A stretch of DNA of 64,000 nt from contig CAZTXP010000055.1 of the NCBI GenBank assembly GCA_964617355.1, positions 29,761 through 93,760 on the forward strand, read 5' to 3'. This DNA comes from CAZTDU01 sp964617355 (GTDB lineage Bacteria > Pseudomonadota > Gammaproteobacteria > Burkholderiales > SG8-39). The position numbers were made by a program, and so were the translations under genes. Under the pieces are notes generated by a model. It was not told the origin of the DNA. It saw nothing but the letters and a program-made list of their open reading frames with translations, and made no database searches. Shown piece by piece: positions 62,434-64,000 of the stretch. Numbering within the stretch: the stretch's first letter is position 1; each line of letters starts with the position of its first letter.

Positions 62434-64000
62434 TTATTCCCGGGGCGGCACCTCGTCCAGCGCCGCGAGCCACGCGTCCGCGTTGCCGTCCGAGGGCGCG
62501 CGCCAGTCGCCGCGCGGCGAGAGCGAGCCGCCCGAGCCCACCTTCGGCCCGTTCGGGATCGCGCTGCGCTTGAACTGGCTGGTGGCGAAGAAGCGCCTCA
62601 GGAAGACCTCCAGCCACTTGCGGATCTCGGCAAGCCTGTAGCCGTCCTTGCCCTGCCACGCCGTCCACGAGAGGAACGCCACCTTGGCCGGCGGGTAGCC
62701 GAAGCGCAGCGTGTAGTAGAGGTTGAAATCCTGCAGCGCGTAGGGGCCGATCACGGATTCGGTGAGCTGCGCCGGCTTGTCGTCGCGCTTGCCGGGGACG
62801 AGTTCGGGACTGATCTCGGTGGCCAGTACGCGCGCCAGCGCCTTGCCCGTGGCGGCGTCGAACTGCCCGTTGCCGCCGACCCAGTCGATCAGGTCGCGGA
62901 TCAGCGTCTTAGGCACGCTGGCGTTGACGTTGTAGTGCGACATATGGTCTCCGACGCCATATGTACACCAACCCAGTGCCAGCTCCGAGAGATCCCCGGT
63001 GCCGACCACGATGCCGCCGTGCAGGTTGGCAAGCCGGAAGAGGTGGCTGGTGCGCTCGCCCGCCTGCACGTTCTCGAAGGTGACGTCGTAGACCTTGCGG
63101 CCCTTCGAATACGGATGGCCGAGATCCTTCAGCATCTGCAGGCACGAGGGCCGGATGTCGATCTCCTCGGCCGACACGCCGAGCGCGCGCATCAGCTGCC
63201 ACGCGGTGCTGCGCGTGCTGGTCGACGTGGCGAAGCCCGGCATGGTGTAGGCGAGGATGTCGCGCCGCGCGAGGCCGAGTTCGTCCATCGCGCGTGCGCA
63301 GACCAGCAGCGCCTGCGTGGAGTCGAGCCCTCCCGAGACGCCGATCACCAGCTTCTTCGTGCCGGTGGCGCGCATGCGGGTGGCGAGGCCTTCGACCTGG
63401 ATGCGGTAGACCTCCTCGCAGCGCGCGTCGCGCGTGGCAGGGTCGCCGGGCACGTAGGGGAATCTGGGGATCGTCCGAGCGAGCGGGATCCGGCCGCCGG
63501 GGACGGGCAGGGAGAACTCGACGGTGCGCATGCCGCGAAGGCCGGCCTGCTCGCGCCGCGCGGATTCGCCGAAGGAGTTCTGCCGCATGCGGTCGGCCTC
63601 GAGGCGCTCCAGGTCGATGTCGGCGAGCGTCAACTGCGGCCCGGACTGGAAGCGCTTCGACTCGGCCAGCAGGCTGCCGTTCTCGAAGGCCATCGCATGG
63701 CCGTCCCAGGCGAGGTCGGTGGTCGATTCGCCGGCGCCCGCCGCGCTGTAGAGGTAGGCCGCGATGCAGCGCGCCGACTGGTTGCCGGCGAGTTCCCGGC
63801 GGTACTGGTGCTTGCCGATCACCACGTTCGAGGCCGACAGGTTGGCGATCACCGTCGCGCCCGCGAGCGCCGCGCGCGACGAGGGCGGCACCGGCACCCA
63901 GAGGTCCTCGCAGATCTCGGCGAAGAGCCGCAGCGCCGGCTGCTCGCCCCACCGGAACAGCAGGGGCCCGAGCAGCGTCTTCTGTCCGGCCACCTCGACC
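62434..64000 (-). CDS. nadE: Glutamine-dependent NAD+ synthetase, N-terminally truncated by the window
   Basis: The visible 520-odd residues hold most of a nitrilase-fold glutaminase domain (AEICEDLWVPVPPSSRAAL with the catalytic Cys in ICEDLW) and the full synthetase domain with the ATP PP-loop LVIGVSGGLDSTQALLVCAR. Also present are AYTMPGFATSTSTRSTAW and GTGDLSELALGWCTYGVGDH, both typical of NadE. The full enzyme is about 670-690 residues, so roughly 150 residues lie beyond the right edge; the GTG at 63993 is not a real start. It makes NAD+ from nicotinate adenine dinucleotide, ATP and glutamine. Confidence 0.95.
   Translation of the reverse strand, partial: VEVAGQKTLLGPLLFRWGEQPALRLFAEICEDLWVPVPPSSRAALAGATVIANLSASNVVIGKHQYRRELAGNQSARCIAAYLYSAAGAGESTTDLAWDGHAMAFENGSLLAESKRFQSGPQLTLADIDLERLEADRMRQNSFGESARREQAGLRGMRTVEFSLPVPGGRIPLARTIPRFPYVPGDPATRDARCEEVYRIQVEGLATRMRATGTKKLVIGVSGGLDSTQALLVCARAMDELGLARRDILAYTMPGFATSTSTRSTAWQLMRALGVSAEEIDIRPSCLQMLKDLGHPYSKGRKVYDVTFENVQAGERTSHLFRLANLHGGIVVGTGDLSELALGWCTYGVGDHMSHYNVNASVPKTLIRDLIDWVGGNGQFDAATGKALARVLATEISPELVPGKRDDKPAQLTESVIGPYALQDFNLYYTLRFGYPPAKVAFLSWTAWQGKDGYRLAEIRKWLEVFLRRFFATSQFKRSAIPNGPKVGSGGSLSPRGDWRAPSDGNADAWLAALDEVPPRE

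Overview
The window is high-GC, densely coded bacterial chromosome, with no gap between genes above about 150 bp. A Bug-family tripartite tricarboxylate receptor, many ABC importers, FixJ-type two-component regulation and lower-pathway catabolic enzymes suggest a betaproteobacterium, probably Burkholderiales. That placement is inferred from gene content; no rRNA or other phylogenetic marker is present. I saw no rRNA or tRNA genes, insertion sequences, phage genes or CRISPR arrays. Both ends cut genes: a Bug receptor at the left and glutamine-dependent NAD+ synthetase at the right.

Layout. (1) 1-11 kb: Bug receptor and VOC protein; a divergent dipeptide/oligopeptide-type ABC operon (dppABCDF order, minus strand); then on the plus strand a CitE-like lyase, an MFS transporter, a PaaI-like thioesterase, an alpha/beta hydrolase and a lipoprotein aminopeptidase. 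(2) 11-17 kb: putative Na+/H+ antiporter, divergent from a MASE1 histidine kinase/FixJ-type regulator pair with a perfect palindrome between them; then a glutathione S-transferase and a gamma-glutamyltransferase. (3) 17-21.6 kb: two tandem, exported caspase-like (C14) proteins with a shared C-terminal repeat domain. (4) 21.6-33.2 kb: a minus-strand run of seven tightly spaced genes. Five encode a duplicated ATP-grasp / alpha-E / transglutaminase system, followed by O-acetylhomoserine sulfhydrylase and a zinc alcohol dehydrogenase. An AraC-type regulator with a perfect inverted repeat at its promoter lies just upstream.

(5) 34-40.4 kb: CoA-binding protein, HSL-type esterase coupled to a ThDP enzyme, a cysteine-cluster protein, a secreted protein, and an ECF sigma factor overlapping a probable membrane anti-sigma gene. 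(6) 40.4-47.4 kb: a lone NodU/CmcH-type carbamoyltransferase, a glutamate/aspartate ABC importer (gltIJKL) with an intrinsic terminator between gltI and gltJ, and acetoacetyl-CoA synthetase. (7) 47.4-54.5 kb: multi-PAS histidine kinase, serine hydrolase, SbmA/YddA-like ABC exporter, MBL-fold hydrolase and a DUF808 protein. (8) 54.6-60.3 kb: a lower-GC membrane protein gene overlapping a 1607-residue RTX protein with an N-terminal lipase-like domain. (9) 60.3-64 kb: a short cytochrome c without a methionine ligand, a small exported protein, a class V aminotransferase and NAD+ synthetase.

The most system-like locus is the duplicated ATP-grasp/alpha-E/transglutaminase operon. Its families are known and have been proposed to make peptide-like products or modifications, but the product is unknown. 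Next in interest are the RTX lipase with its overlapping membrane protein, the paired caspase-like proteins, and two palindromic operator candidates. Start codons were chosen from homology-like N-termini, ribosome binding sites and stop/start overlaps; many genes are coupled through ATGA or GTGA.
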